Under the pieces are notes generated by a model. That model saw only the letters and a program-made list of their open reading frames with translations, did not search any database and was not told the DNA's origin. The translations under genes and the position numbers were made by a program. Below, one piece after another: positions 6,951-13,909 of a stretch of 20,760 nucleotides of DNA (its first letter is position 1; every line of letters starts with the position of its first letter). Source of the stretch: JALXDT01 sp964634755 (GTDB lineage Bacteria; Acidobacteriota; Aminicenantia; JAMOAD01); contig CAZWJH010000041.1 of the NCBI GenBank assembly GCA_964634755.1, positions 1 through 20,760 of the forward strand, read 5' to 3'.

Positions 6951-7919
6951 TTAAGAAAAGAAGGATAGATAGAGGACAAAAATGTATAAAATTATGATGA
7001 AGACAGAAACAAGAACCTGTGAAAATCTGTTTTTAACAAATTTGCCCGAAAAAGCTGCAAAAAAGGATATAAGAGCGATTATTATGGCAGTCCAAAAATT
7101 AGACCAGCTTTCTATGCTCCAGATACTTCTTTTAAGTGAGACAAAATCAACTATTGAGAAAATCAAAATATTGAATATAATGCTTCCGAATATATTTCCG
7201 ATTGCTATTCCGTAAAACCCTGATTTTGCAGCAGAATAGGAGACAACAAGCTCAGGAAGGGATGTTACCATTGCAATGAAAAGAAGCCCCATAAAGGTTG
7301 AGCTCCAGCTCATTCCTATAGCTATTTTTTTCGCAAGTACAGGCAAATAAAGACCTGTCAGAATTATCACAATGGATGCTATTGAAAATTTTAGCACTAT
7401 ATTGGTAAGGCTTTCACTGCTTTTCTCTGTCTCTTCTCCCAAGCTAAATTCTTTTTTGTAAATAATTTTTAAAATTATAAAATAAAAAAGAATCACAAAG
7501 ACAGAGGGAAGCCCTATGAAACCTAAAACAGGAAGTTCAACTTTTAAAAAGAAAGCAACAGAGAGCAGAAGAAAACCCGTAAGGATAGAAGTTCTTTTGA
7601 ATTTTTCCGATATTATCTTAAAAAGATTGGCTTTTTTAAGGGAAAAGCTCATTATGGAGACAATTGTAAGATTAAAAATACAGCTTCCCAGAATTTCACC
7701 GAAAAGCATATTATTATCCTTAACAATATTCACAGCACTTATACCTGTAAAAAGTTCGGGAAGGGATGTGACAGCCGAAATCAAAGTTACACCAATAAGC
7801 CCCTCTGCTATCCCAAGGCGTGAGGAAAGACGATCACCGTAAAAGGAAAGCTTTTCCCCTGAAAAGTATATTAAAAGAAGAATAACAATAAACTCAAACC
7901 AAAGTACTCCCAATGACAT
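6951..7919 (-). CDS. CaCA-family cation exchanger (Na+/Ca2+ antiporter-like)
   Basis: This 322-residue membrane protein has the two alpha repeats of the calcium/cation antiporter family (YrbG/NCX-like): TLISAVTSLPEL (45-56) with GEILGSCIFN (74-83), and AMVTSLPEL (216-224) with GNIFGSIIFN (241-250). Glu55 and Glu223 are the expected cation-binding acids. About ten membrane segments are visible, with a hydrophilic central loop near residues 157-171 (EFSLGEETEKSSESL). In the first repeat the usual Asn of 'GNxxGSN' is Glu75 and the second Asn is Cys80. It would exchange Ca2+ or another cation for Na+ or H+ at the inner membrane. It is the first gene of a two-gene unit with uvrA, with which it has no obvious functional link. 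There is no Shine-Dalgarno; the promoter sits almost on the start codon. Confidence 0.85.
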   Translation of the reverse strand: MSLGVLWFEFIVILLLIYFSGEKLSFYGDRLSSRLGIAEGLIGVTLISAVTSLPELFTGISAVNIVKDNNMLFGEILGSCIFNLTIVSIMSFSLKKANLFKIISEKFKRTSILTGFLLLSVAFFLKVELPVLGFIGLPSVFVILFYFIILKIIYKKEFSLGEETEKSSESLTNIVLKFSIASIVIILTGLYLPVLAKKIAIGMSWSSTFMGLLFIAMVTSLPELVVSYSAAKSGFYGIAIGNIFGSIIFNILIFSIVDFVSLKRSIWSIESWSNFWTAIIIALISFFAAFSGKFVKNRFSQVLVSVFIIILYIFVLYLSFFS

Positions 7920-7924
7920 CGAAA

Positions 7925-7953
7925 ATTATACCAGATTTGAAAAACTGAGTAAA
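7925..7953 (-). promoter_or_regulatory. Promoter giving a predicted leaderless exchanger mRNA
   Basis: On the minus strand TTTACT (7953-7948), 17 bases and TATAAT (7930-7925) form a near-consensus promoter with extended -10 (TGG before TATAAT). Only five bases (TTTCG) separate the -10 box from the ATG at 7919, so transcription should begin at or next to the start codon. Confidence 0.7.
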
Positions 7954-8001
7954 AAACCCATTTTTTGCTTATTCAAATAATTTTAAGGGGCAGATTTTTC
8001 C

Positions 8002-8030
8002 TTGACAGGAAATTATCTTATTGTTAAACT
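8002..8030 (+). promoter_or_regulatory. Promoter of the lysine (saccharopine) operon
   Basis: TTGACA (8002-8007) is a perfect -35 box. After 17 bases comes TAAACT (8025-8030), preceded by TGT as an extended -10. The start of transcription would be near 8037, leaving a leader of about 25 nt that contains AAGGAG (8049-8054). It is divergent from the exchanger promoter about 50 bases away. Confidence 0.65.
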
Positions 8031-8061
8031 TATTTTCAAAAAAACTTTAAGGAGAGGGAGC

Positions 8062-9357
8062 ATGATTATAGGAATAAGAGAAGAGGATAAATCAATTTTT
8101 GAAAGAAGGGTCGCAATTACGCCGGATGTTGTAAAGGAGTTGGTTTCTCAGGGTTTTAAGGTAATCGTAGAACCTTCTTCCCACAGAATTTTTCCTGACT
8201 CAGAATTTGAAAAAGCCGGTGCAGAGCTTAAAAAGGATCTTTCCGAAGCAAAGGTTATTTTCGGAGTCAAAGAAGTCCCAAAGGAAAAATTAATGCCTGA
8301 AAAAACTTATGTTTTCTTTTCCCACACAATAAAGGGCCAAAGCTATAATATGCCAATGCTTAGAAAGATATTGGAGCTTAAGGATACACTAATAGATTAT
8401 GAAAAAATAACCGATGACAAAGGAAGAAGATTGATATTTTTCGGGAAATTTGCAGGTTTTGCAGGGGCAATAGATGCACTTCACCTTTTGGGACAAAAGC
8501 TAAAAAGTGAAGGGGAGTCAAATATTTTTGAATCTGTCAAAAGAGCATACGATTATCCCTCTTTGAAGGATGCAAAAGAGGAAATTTCAAAATTAAAAAA
8601 TAAGATTGAAAAAGGAGAGCTTCCGAAAAGTTTAAAACCATTTATAATAGGTTTTGCAGGGTACGGAAATGTATCAAAGGGAGCTCAGGAGATTCTTGAT
8701 CTTTTGGGACCAAAAGAGATTACACCTGAAGAGCTTTTAAACGGAAAATATAAAAAAGATGGAATTTACAAAGTGGTTTTCAAAGAAGAGCACATGGTTG
8801 ATCCAAAAGAGGATGGTTATGAATTTGAGCTTTACGATTATTACAATAATCCGGAAAAATACAGGGGGGTCTTTAGCAGATATCTTCCCCACCTTAATCT
8901 TTTGGTTAATGCAATTTACTGGGAAGAAAGGTATCCCCGTATTGTTACAAAGGAGGATATGAAAAAACTCTGGAAAGAGGGAAATAAAAAATTGAAAATA
9001 ATAGCAGATATAAGCTGTGATATAGAGGGAGCTGTTGAGTTTACCTTTGAATGCGGAGAGCCGGATAAACCTTCTCTTGTTTACGAGCCTCTGAAAAATA
9101 GTTACCATCTTGGAGTGGAGGGAGACGGACCTGCTGTTTTAATGGTTGATATTTTGCCAAGCGAGCTTCCTAAGGAGGCTTCAGAATATTTTTCCCATGT
9201 TCTGAGAGAATTTATTCCAGATATAGTTAAAGCGGATTATTCAGTGTCATTTGAAGAACTCAATCTTCCTGCCCCAATAAAGAGAGCTGTTATAGCTCAC
9301 GGAGGGGAGCTTACTCCGGATTATAAATACATTGAAAATTATTTAAAAAATTCATAA
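8062..9357 (+). CDS. Lysine-2-oxoglutarate reductase (LKR half of AASS)
   Basis: This enzyme condenses L-lysine with 2-oxoglutarate and reduces the product with NAD(P)H to saccharopine. I chose the ATG at 8062 because AAGGAG lies seven bases upstream; an earlier TTG frame start at 8002 is part of the -35 box. The 431-residue product begins with an alanine-dehydrogenase/transhydrogenase-type N-terminal domain (IGIREEDKSIFERRVAITP), has a long conserved stretch around residues 90-150 (FFSHTIKGQSYNMPML, DYEKITDDKGRRLIFFGKFA), a Rossmann motif GFAGYGNVSKG (about residues 197-207), and a C-terminal DISCDIEGAVEFT block with GVEGDGPAV and LPSELPKEAS. These blocks are those of the eukaryotic AASS/LKR-SDH reductase half, unlike yeast Lys1-type saccharopine dehydrogenase. 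The saccharopine dehydrogenase gene follows after 12 nt. Confidence 0.85.
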   Translation: MIIGIREEDKSIFERRVAITPDVVKELVSQGFKVIVEPSSHRIFPDSEFEKAGAELKKDLSEAKVIFGVKEVPKEKLMPEKTYVFFSHTIKGQSYNMPMLRKILELKDTLIDYEKITDDKGRRLIFFGKFAGFAGAIDALHLLGQKLKSEGESNIFESVKRAYDYPSLKDAKEEISKLKNKIEKGELPKSLKPFIIGFAGYGNVSKGAQEILDLLGPKEITPEELLNGKYKKDGIYKVVFKEEHMVDPKEDGYEFELYDYYNNPEKYRGVFSRYLPHLNLLVNAIYWEERYPRIVTKEDMKKLWKEGNKKLKIIADISCDIEGAVEFTFECGEPDKPSLVYEPLKNSYHLGVEGDGPAVLMVDILPSELPKEASEYFSHVLREFIPDIVKADYSVSFEELNLPAPIKRAVIAHGGELTPDYKYIENYLKNS

Positions 9358-9369
9358 TAGGAGATTAAT

Positions 9370-10686
9370 ATGAAAGACAAGGTATTATTATTAGGAGCAG
9401 GGCTTGTTTCAAAGCCTCTGGTAACCTATCTTTTAAAAAACAATTTTAAGGTAACTGTAGCATCAAGAACACTTGAAAAAGCAGAAGCTCTTATTGAAGG
9501 TCATCCGAATGGAAAGGCGCTTAGATGGGTTGTTGAAGAGGAGGATAAACTCAAAGAATTGGTTAAGGAAAATGATATTGCAATCTCACTTCTCCCTTAT
9601 ATCTATCACCTCAAAGTTGCTAAGGTCTGTCTTGAGTTTAACAAGCACCTTGTAACAACATCCTATGTAAAACCTGATATGAAAGCCCTTGATAAAGAGG
9701 CAAAGGAAAAGGGTTTACTTTTTCTCAATGAGGTTGGTCTTGATCCCGGTATAGATCACATGTCAGCAATGAAATTAATCCATGATATTGAAAACAAAGG
9801 TGGAAAGGTTGTAAGTTTTGAATCATTCTGCGGAGCACTTCCCGCACCTGAGGCAGCTGACAATCCCTTAAAATATAAATTTTCATGGAGCCCGAGAGGA
9901 GTTTTGCTTGCCGGCAGGAATAGTGCAAAGTATTTGAAAAATGGCAAATTGGTGGAAATCGCTCCTGAAAATCTTTTTGATGATCATCATCCCCTTGAGG
10001 TAGAAGGTGTGGGACAGATGGAATATTATCCCAACAGAGACTCAGTCTCATACATTGAGCTTTACAATCTTCAGGGAATTGAAACAATGTTCAGAGGGAC
10101 AATAAGATTTCCCGGATGGTCAGAGCTCTGGAGTGTTATAAGCAAACTTAACTGGCTCTCTCTGGATGAAAAGGAAACCGACGGAAAATCCTATGCTGAG
10201 CTTACAGCCGAGCTTTCAGGCCTTAATGCAGGAACACTCAAAGATGATATAGTGAAAAAATTCAATATTTCAAATAAACCCCAAATAATTGAAAAGATGG
10301 AATGGATGGGACTTTTGTCAGATGAAAAGATTAACAAAGGAAAAATCGCTCCTATAGATGTTCTCACTGATCTCCTTCTCGGAAAAATGTACTATAAGAA
10401 AGGAGAAAGGGATATGGTAATTCTCCTTCATAAGATAATAGGAGATTTCGGAGGTAAAAAGAAACTTTATACCTCTCTTATGGTTGAGTTCGGAGTTGAG
10501 GGAGAGGAAACATCCGTCGCAAGGACAGTTGCCCTTCCTGCGGCAATAGCAACAAAAATGATTTTAGAAGATAAGATTAAAACAACAGGTGTTCATATCC
10601 CGGTTATTCCATCCATTTATGAACCAATACTTGAAGAGCTTGAGAATATAGGTATAAAATTTAAGGAAGAAATAAAAGATATCTGA
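9370..10686 (+). CDS. Saccharopine dehydrogenase, glutamate-forming (SDH half)
   Basis: This enzyme oxidises saccharopine to L-glutamate and 2-aminoadipate 6-semialdehyde, or runs in reverse for lysine synthesis. The 438-residue protein starts with a Rossmann fold (VLLLGAGLVSKPLVTYL, residues 5-21) and a nucleotide-ribose region VASRTLEKAEAL. It has the family blocks SLLPYIYH, NEVGLDPGIDHMSAM, SFCGALPAPEAADNPLKYKF and SWSPRGVLLAGRN. Length agrees with Lys9-type enzymes (about 440-450). AGGAG (9359-9363) precedes the ATG, and the gap to the reductase is 12 nt, so they form one operon and probably a two-protein version of the fused animal/plant enzyme. No aminoadipate-semialdehyde dehydrogenase is visible nearby. 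Convergent with the nuo operon. Confidence 0.88.
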   Translation: MKDKVLLLGAGLVSKPLVTYLLKNNFKVTVASRTLEKAEALIEGHPNGKALRWVVEEEDKLKELVKENDIAISLLPYIYHLKVAKVCLEFNKHLVTTSYVKPDMKALDKEAKEKGLLFLNEVGLDPGIDHMSAMKLIHDIENKGGKVVSFESFCGALPAPEAADNPLKYKFSWSPRGVLLAGRNSAKYLKNGKLVEIAPENLFDDHHPLEVEGVGQMEYYPNRDSVSYIELYNLQGIETMFRGTIRFPGWSELWSVISKLNWLSLDEKETDGKSYAELTAELSGLNAGTLKDDIVKKFNISNKPQIIEKMEWMGLLSDEKINKGKIAPIDVLTDLLLGKMYYKKGERDMVILLHKIIGDFGGKKKLYTSLMVEFGVEGEETSVARTVALPAAIATKMILEDKIKTTGVHIPVIPSIYEPILEELENIGIKFKEEIKDI

Positions 10687-10739
10687 GAAAATTACACAAA
10701 CCTCTATTTCACCCTCAAAAAGTCGTATAAGCAAAGCTT

Positions 10740-10760
10740 AAAAGCCAAAAGCCGATCAGC
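10740..10760 (-). repeat. Inverted third copy of the dispersed GCTGCTCGGCTT repeat
   Basis: Read on the minus strand, the 21 bases match 845-865 at 18 positions (differences at 5, 13 and 14). It also lies in intergenic DNA, which suggests a dispersed short repeat family with core GCTGnTCGGCTTnnGGCTTTT. Confidence 0.4.
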
Positions 10761-10778
10761 CTCCAAGGCAGCTTTTGG
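10745..10778 (+). terminator. Nested stem-loop after the lysine operon
   Basis: CCAAAAGC (10745-10752) pairs with GCTTTTGG (10771-10778), and inside it GCCT (10759-10762) pairs with AGGC (10766-10769) around a three-base loop. It lies about 60 bases after the saccharopine dehydrogenase stop. No T-run follows, so it may be an RNA-end structure rather than a strict intrinsic terminator. Confidence 0.3.
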
Positions 10779-10878
10779 GCAATCAAGCTAAGAAAGCTAT
10801 TAAGTTTTTCGAGATTGGGTAATAAAATAATGCAAAACCAGCCAGTCCTTAAGTCATTATAAGAGGTAAGAAAACATC

Positions 10879-10908
10879 TGTAGAGCCATAGAATTCTACG
10901 GCTCTACA
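10879..10908. terminator. Near-perfect 30-bp palindrome between convergent operons
   Basis: Outer arms TGTAGAGCC (10879-10887) and GGCTCTACA (10900-10908) are exact inverted repeats. The centre TAGAATTCTA (10889-10898) is itself a palindrome, so only one A/C pair (10888/10899) breaks a 15-base stem. On the minus strand it is followed by GATGTTTTCTT, so it could end nuo transcripts; on the plus strand the following sequence is AT-rich but not a T-run. It lies 65 bases past nuoI, which is unusually far for a terminator, so a protein-binding site is possible. Confidence 0.5.
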
Positions 10909-10972
10909 ATAAATTATAATAATAAAAGATAGTATCCTTTGATATTATAAAAAGGAGGAGATATTTTTAAAA

Positions 10973-11434
10973 TTACTTGGTTTTCAATAAATCCAAAATC
11001 ATTTCATTGGTCGAATAGCCCACAAAATCAAGCTTACCTGAATCCATCCTTATTGCATCCTCAGGACAAGCCTCAACACAATAGCCACAAAAAGCACACC
11101 TGTTAACATTCACGATAAATTTTGTTGCCACCTTTTCCCCGTCAACCTCTTCCGCTTTAACATATATGCAATCGGATGGACATGCTGTTACACAGAGCAT
11201 ACATCCGACACAGCGCGGTTTTCCATCTTCTCTGAACATCATCCTATGAAGAGTCCTGTCTCTCGGATAAAGAGGCTTTTTCTCCTCAGGATATTGATAT
11301 GTCACGGCTCCTTTTCTCTTTGTCTTTATCCTGAAAATGTAGTTTAATGTGTGGTAAAAGGTATTTACCAAAAGGTGTTTACCTGTTATAAAAAGTCCCT
11401 TTATTGTTTCAAAAAAGTATAAAAAACCTCTCAT
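10973..11434 (-). CDS. nuoI: Complex I subunit NuoI (two 4Fe-4S)
   Basis: NuoI carries clusters N6a and N6b, which relay electrons from the NADH arm to N2 in NuoB. The 153-residue protein has two ferredoxin motifs: C75-C78-C81 with C85 (CVGCMLCVTACP) and C113-C116-C119 with C123 (CAFCGYCVEACP). The N-terminal helix (residues 1-35) is amphipathic, as usual for docking on the membrane arm. Length fits short bacterial NuoI (about 150-180). The ATG starts 7 bases after the nuoH stop, with GGATAAG between. It is the last gene of the run; no nuoJ follows. Confidence 0.95.
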   Translation of the reverse strand: MRGFLYFFETIKGLFITGKHLLVNTFYHTLNYIFRIKTKRKGAVTYQYPEEKKPLYPRDRTLHRMMFREDGKPRCVGCMLCVTACPSDCIYVKAEEVDGEKVATKFIVNVNRCAFCGYCVEACPEDAIRMDSGKLDFVGYSTNEMILDLLKTK

Positions 11435-11441
11435 CTTATCC

Positions 11442-12488
11442 TCACAATAATGCCACCACTATTGATGTTATTATCAGGTTAAAAATGGATATGGGAACAA
11501 GTGTTTTCCAACCGAGCTCCATTAGCTGATCAAACCTGAATCGCGGAAATGTCCATCTTACCAAAAGAAGAAAACCGAAGACCAAAAATGTCTTAACCTG
11601 AAATGCAATTATCTCAAGAGCCTTCACCCAGTTTGCCGAAAGATGGGCTCTTTCTATAAAAGGAATATGCCACCCTCCCAAAAAGAGAACTGTCACCAAA
11701 AGGGAAAGCATAATTGTTTCTATAAAATCCGTAAGCATATAAACACCGAATCTTACTCCACTATACTCAACAAAAAAGCCTATTATTTCCGATTCGCTCT
11801 CGGGCAAATCAAAGGGAGCCCTCTTTGTTTCTGCTATTGCTGCTATTATAAAAACAACAAAAGCAAGAGGTTGAATAAAAATGCCCCATCTCGGAAGCCA
11901 TCCCCAAAGATAGGCTTTTTGAAATAAAACAATATCATAAAGTTTCATATTTGAATAAACCAAAATCAGAGACAAAATTGAAAAGATAAGGGCAACTTCA
12001 TAAGAAATTACCTGAGCTGTTGCTCTCATTGTTCCCAAAAATGCATACTTGTTTTTAGAACTCCACCCTCCTAAAATCACACCGTATATACTCATTGAAG
12101 AGAGAGCAAAAATTAGAATCAAAGCAATATCCGGATTTATCAATTGCAATGATATGATTTTCCCACCTATTTTAATCGGCTCTCCGAAAGGAATTGCTAT
12201 TATTACAAGAACGGAAAAGAAAAATGTTATTACAGGAGCAAACTTAAACATTCTCTTATCCGTAAAAGCGGGAATAAAATCCTCTTTAAAAAGCATCTTG
12301 AGAGCATCTGCAAATGGCTGAAAAATTCCAAAGGAGCTTATTCCAAATATGCTTGCCCTGTTTGCTCCGTGTCTATCCTGAATAACCGCACTCTCCTTTC
12401 TTTCAAGAAGGGTTGCATAAAGGGCAAAGAGCATAAGCCATGCAAAAAGCACTATTATTTTTATAGTTGCAATCAAAAGCTCTGTCAT
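11442..12488 (-). CDS. nuoH: Complex I membrane subunit NuoH
   Basis: NuoH anchors the peripheral arm and forms the quinone tunnel with NuoD and NuoB. The 348-residue protein has about eight membrane segments and the family landmarks ERKESAVIQDRHGANRAS (residues 30-47), FGIFQPFADALKMLFKED, and APFDLPESESEIIGFFVEYS, whose acidic residues line the quinone loop. In the first landmark Ala replaces the common Pro of 'GPNR'. The ATG overlaps the nuoG stop as ATGA, so translation is coupled, and AGGGAAAG just upstream serves as ribosome-binding site. Confidence 0.95.
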   Translation of the reverse strand: MTELLIATIKIIVLFAWLMLFALYATLLERKESAVIQDRHGANRASIFGISSFGIFQPFADALKMLFKEDFIPAFTDKRMFKFAPVITFFFSVLVIIAIPFGEPIKIGGKIISLQLINPDIALILIFALSSMSIYGVILGGWSSKNKYAFLGTMRATAQVISYEVALIFSILSLILVYSNMKLYDIVLFQKAYLWGWLPRWGIFIQPLAFVVFIIAAIAETKRAPFDLPESESEIIGFFVEYSGVRFGVYMLTDFIETIMLSLLVTVLFLGGWHIPFIERAHLSANWVKALEIIAFQVKTFLVFGFLLLVRWTFPRFRFDQLMELGWKTLVPISIFNLIITSIVVALL

Positions 12489-13909
12489 CTTTCCCTCAAA
12501 ATTGATTCCATGATTTTCAGAATTTCAAACTCTGACTTGACTTTATCGGCTTCAAAAACATTATCAACTCTCTGAATCCTCCCTTCAAAATTCGTGTAAG
12601 AGCCTTCTTTCTCAAAAAAGTTTGCTGATGGAATTAATAAGCTTACCTTTTCCGGATTGGAGGGTATATATGGTGTAATCATGATAATAAAACTATTATC
12701 CTCAATTTTGCTTAAAAGAAAATCATTATCATCAAAAAAGTCCCCGAAAATAATTGCACTTCCTTTTAAAACCAATCTACTCTTCGAAGAAAGTCTCTTT
12801 ACTTTTTTACTATTCAAATAATAGGAATTCGGATTTTTATCTTTTTTTATCAAAATATTATCCTCATCTCCATCCTTCTTTCCCCAATAGTATATATTTT
12901 TTATACTAAGAAAATCCTTAAAAAGTGAAAGGGCGAGATCAATCTCCTCATTTGTCATCCATGCTGACAATATTACTGTATCCATTGTAAAAAGATGCTG
13001 TTTAAGAATTTTCTTAATCTTCTGCCAGCCAACCTCTTCCATCTCATAAATTCCCTTATAAATTCTATTATCTTCAAGTTCAAAAAGCTCATATCTTCCT
13101 CTATCACAAATAAAGGACTTGTTAACTTTGGGATTATCCCTTGAGCTTATTCTCTGAATTCTTTCGTACATCTTCAGATATGGCCTGTCCTTTGGTGTCT
13201 CAACATAGATATTGCACCCCCTTTCACAAAGAGGACAGATACTTTCCCTCTTTTCAAGAAACCAGTTCCTTATCTTAAACCTGAATCTTCTGTCTGTAAT
13301 AGCCCCAACAGGACAGATTTCAGCAAAGTTTCCTGAATAAGGAGTATCAATTTTTTCATCATCATAAGTTGCTATATAGCTTTTACTTCCCCTTTCAAAA
13401 ACAGCCAAAAGTTTTTCTCCCAAAACCTCCTCTGCAAATCTCACACACCTCTGACAGAGTATACATCTTTCTCTGTCAAGAATTAAATTATCGGATAAAA
13501 CGATATCCTTTTCAAAATGTGTTCTTTCTATGTAAAATCTTCTTTCGTAAAATCCGTATTTATCATAATACTTTTGTATATAGCAATCACCTGCCTGATC
13601 ACATTCAGGACAATCAAGTGGATGATTTGCAAGGTGAAGTTCCAAGACCTCTTTTCTTGCTTTAACAACAGCTTCACTTTCAGTATAAACTTCCATTCCC
13701 TCTTTCACCGGAGTTGTACAGGATGTCTGAAGTTTTCTTACCCCCTTTATTTCAATAAGACACATTCTGCAAAGCCCTGCAGGTTTAAGGTATTTATGGG
13801 CACAAAAGTGAGGTATCTCTATCCCCACACTTTCGGCAGCTTCAAGGACTGTTAATCCTTGCTCTACCTCATACTCTCTGTCATTAATCTTTATCTTAAC
13901 TTTCGGCAT
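12485..13909 (-). CDS. nuoG: Complex I subunit NuoG, shortened
   Basis: NuoG is the iron-sulfur relay of the NADH-oxidising module. Clusters are all visible: 2Fe-2S C36/C47/C50/C64, His-Cys cluster H96/C100/C103/C109, 4Fe-4S C149/C152/C155/C199, and an N7-type motif C225/C228/C232/C268. The molybdopterin-oxidoreductase-like C-terminal region is much reduced: the whole protein is 474 residues against about 680-910 in well-studied NuoG. It still ends with the family block IPSANFFEKEGSYTNFEGRI (about residues 428-447), and its TGA overlaps nuoH as ATGA, so this looks like an internal deletion in evolution, not a frameshift. The ATG overlaps the nuoF end by 14 nt. Confidence 0.92.
   Translation of the reverse strand: MPKVKIKINDREYEVEQGLTVLEAAESVGIEIPHFCAHKYLKPAGLCRMCLIEIKGVRKLQTSCTTPVKEGMEVYTESEAVVKARKEVLELHLANHPLDCPECDQAGDCYIQKYYDKYGFYERRFYIERTHFEKDIVLSDNLILDRERCILCQRCVRFAEEVLGEKLLAVFERGSKSYIATYDDEKIDTPYSGNFAEICPVGAITDRRFRFKIRNWFLEKRESICPLCERGCNIYVETPKDRPYLKMYERIQRISSRDNPKVNKSFICDRGRYELFELEDNRIYKGIYEMEEVGWQKIKKILKQHLFTMDTVILSAWMTNEEIDLALSLFKDFLSIKNIYYWGKKDGDEDNILIKKDKNPNSYYLNSKKVKRLSSKSRLVLKGSAIIFGDFFDDNDFLLSKIEDNSFIIMITPYIPSNPEKVSLLIPSANFFEKEGSYTNFEGRIQRVDNVFEADKVKSEFEILKIMESILRER

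Noticed and set aside
8002..8061. Upstream TTG start for the lysine reductase
   Set aside because: The TTG is the first half of the -35 box TTGACA and the extra residues do not fit the family N-terminus; ATG at 8062 has AAGGAG.
9725..10087. Long antisense frame (120 codons) within the saccharopine dehydrogenase gene
   Set aside because: Lies opposite a conserved enzyme, lacks a ribosome-binding site, and its translation has no protein-like family features.
10951..10960. Strong AAGGAGGAG motif on the plus strand after the palindrome
   Set aside because: No start codon at suitable distance opens a plus-strand frame of any length; downstream sequence is nuoI antisense.
12485..13909. Frameshift as cause of the short NuoG
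   Set aside because: The conserved C-terminal block is present in frame and the stop overlaps nuoH as ATGA, so the gene is intact.
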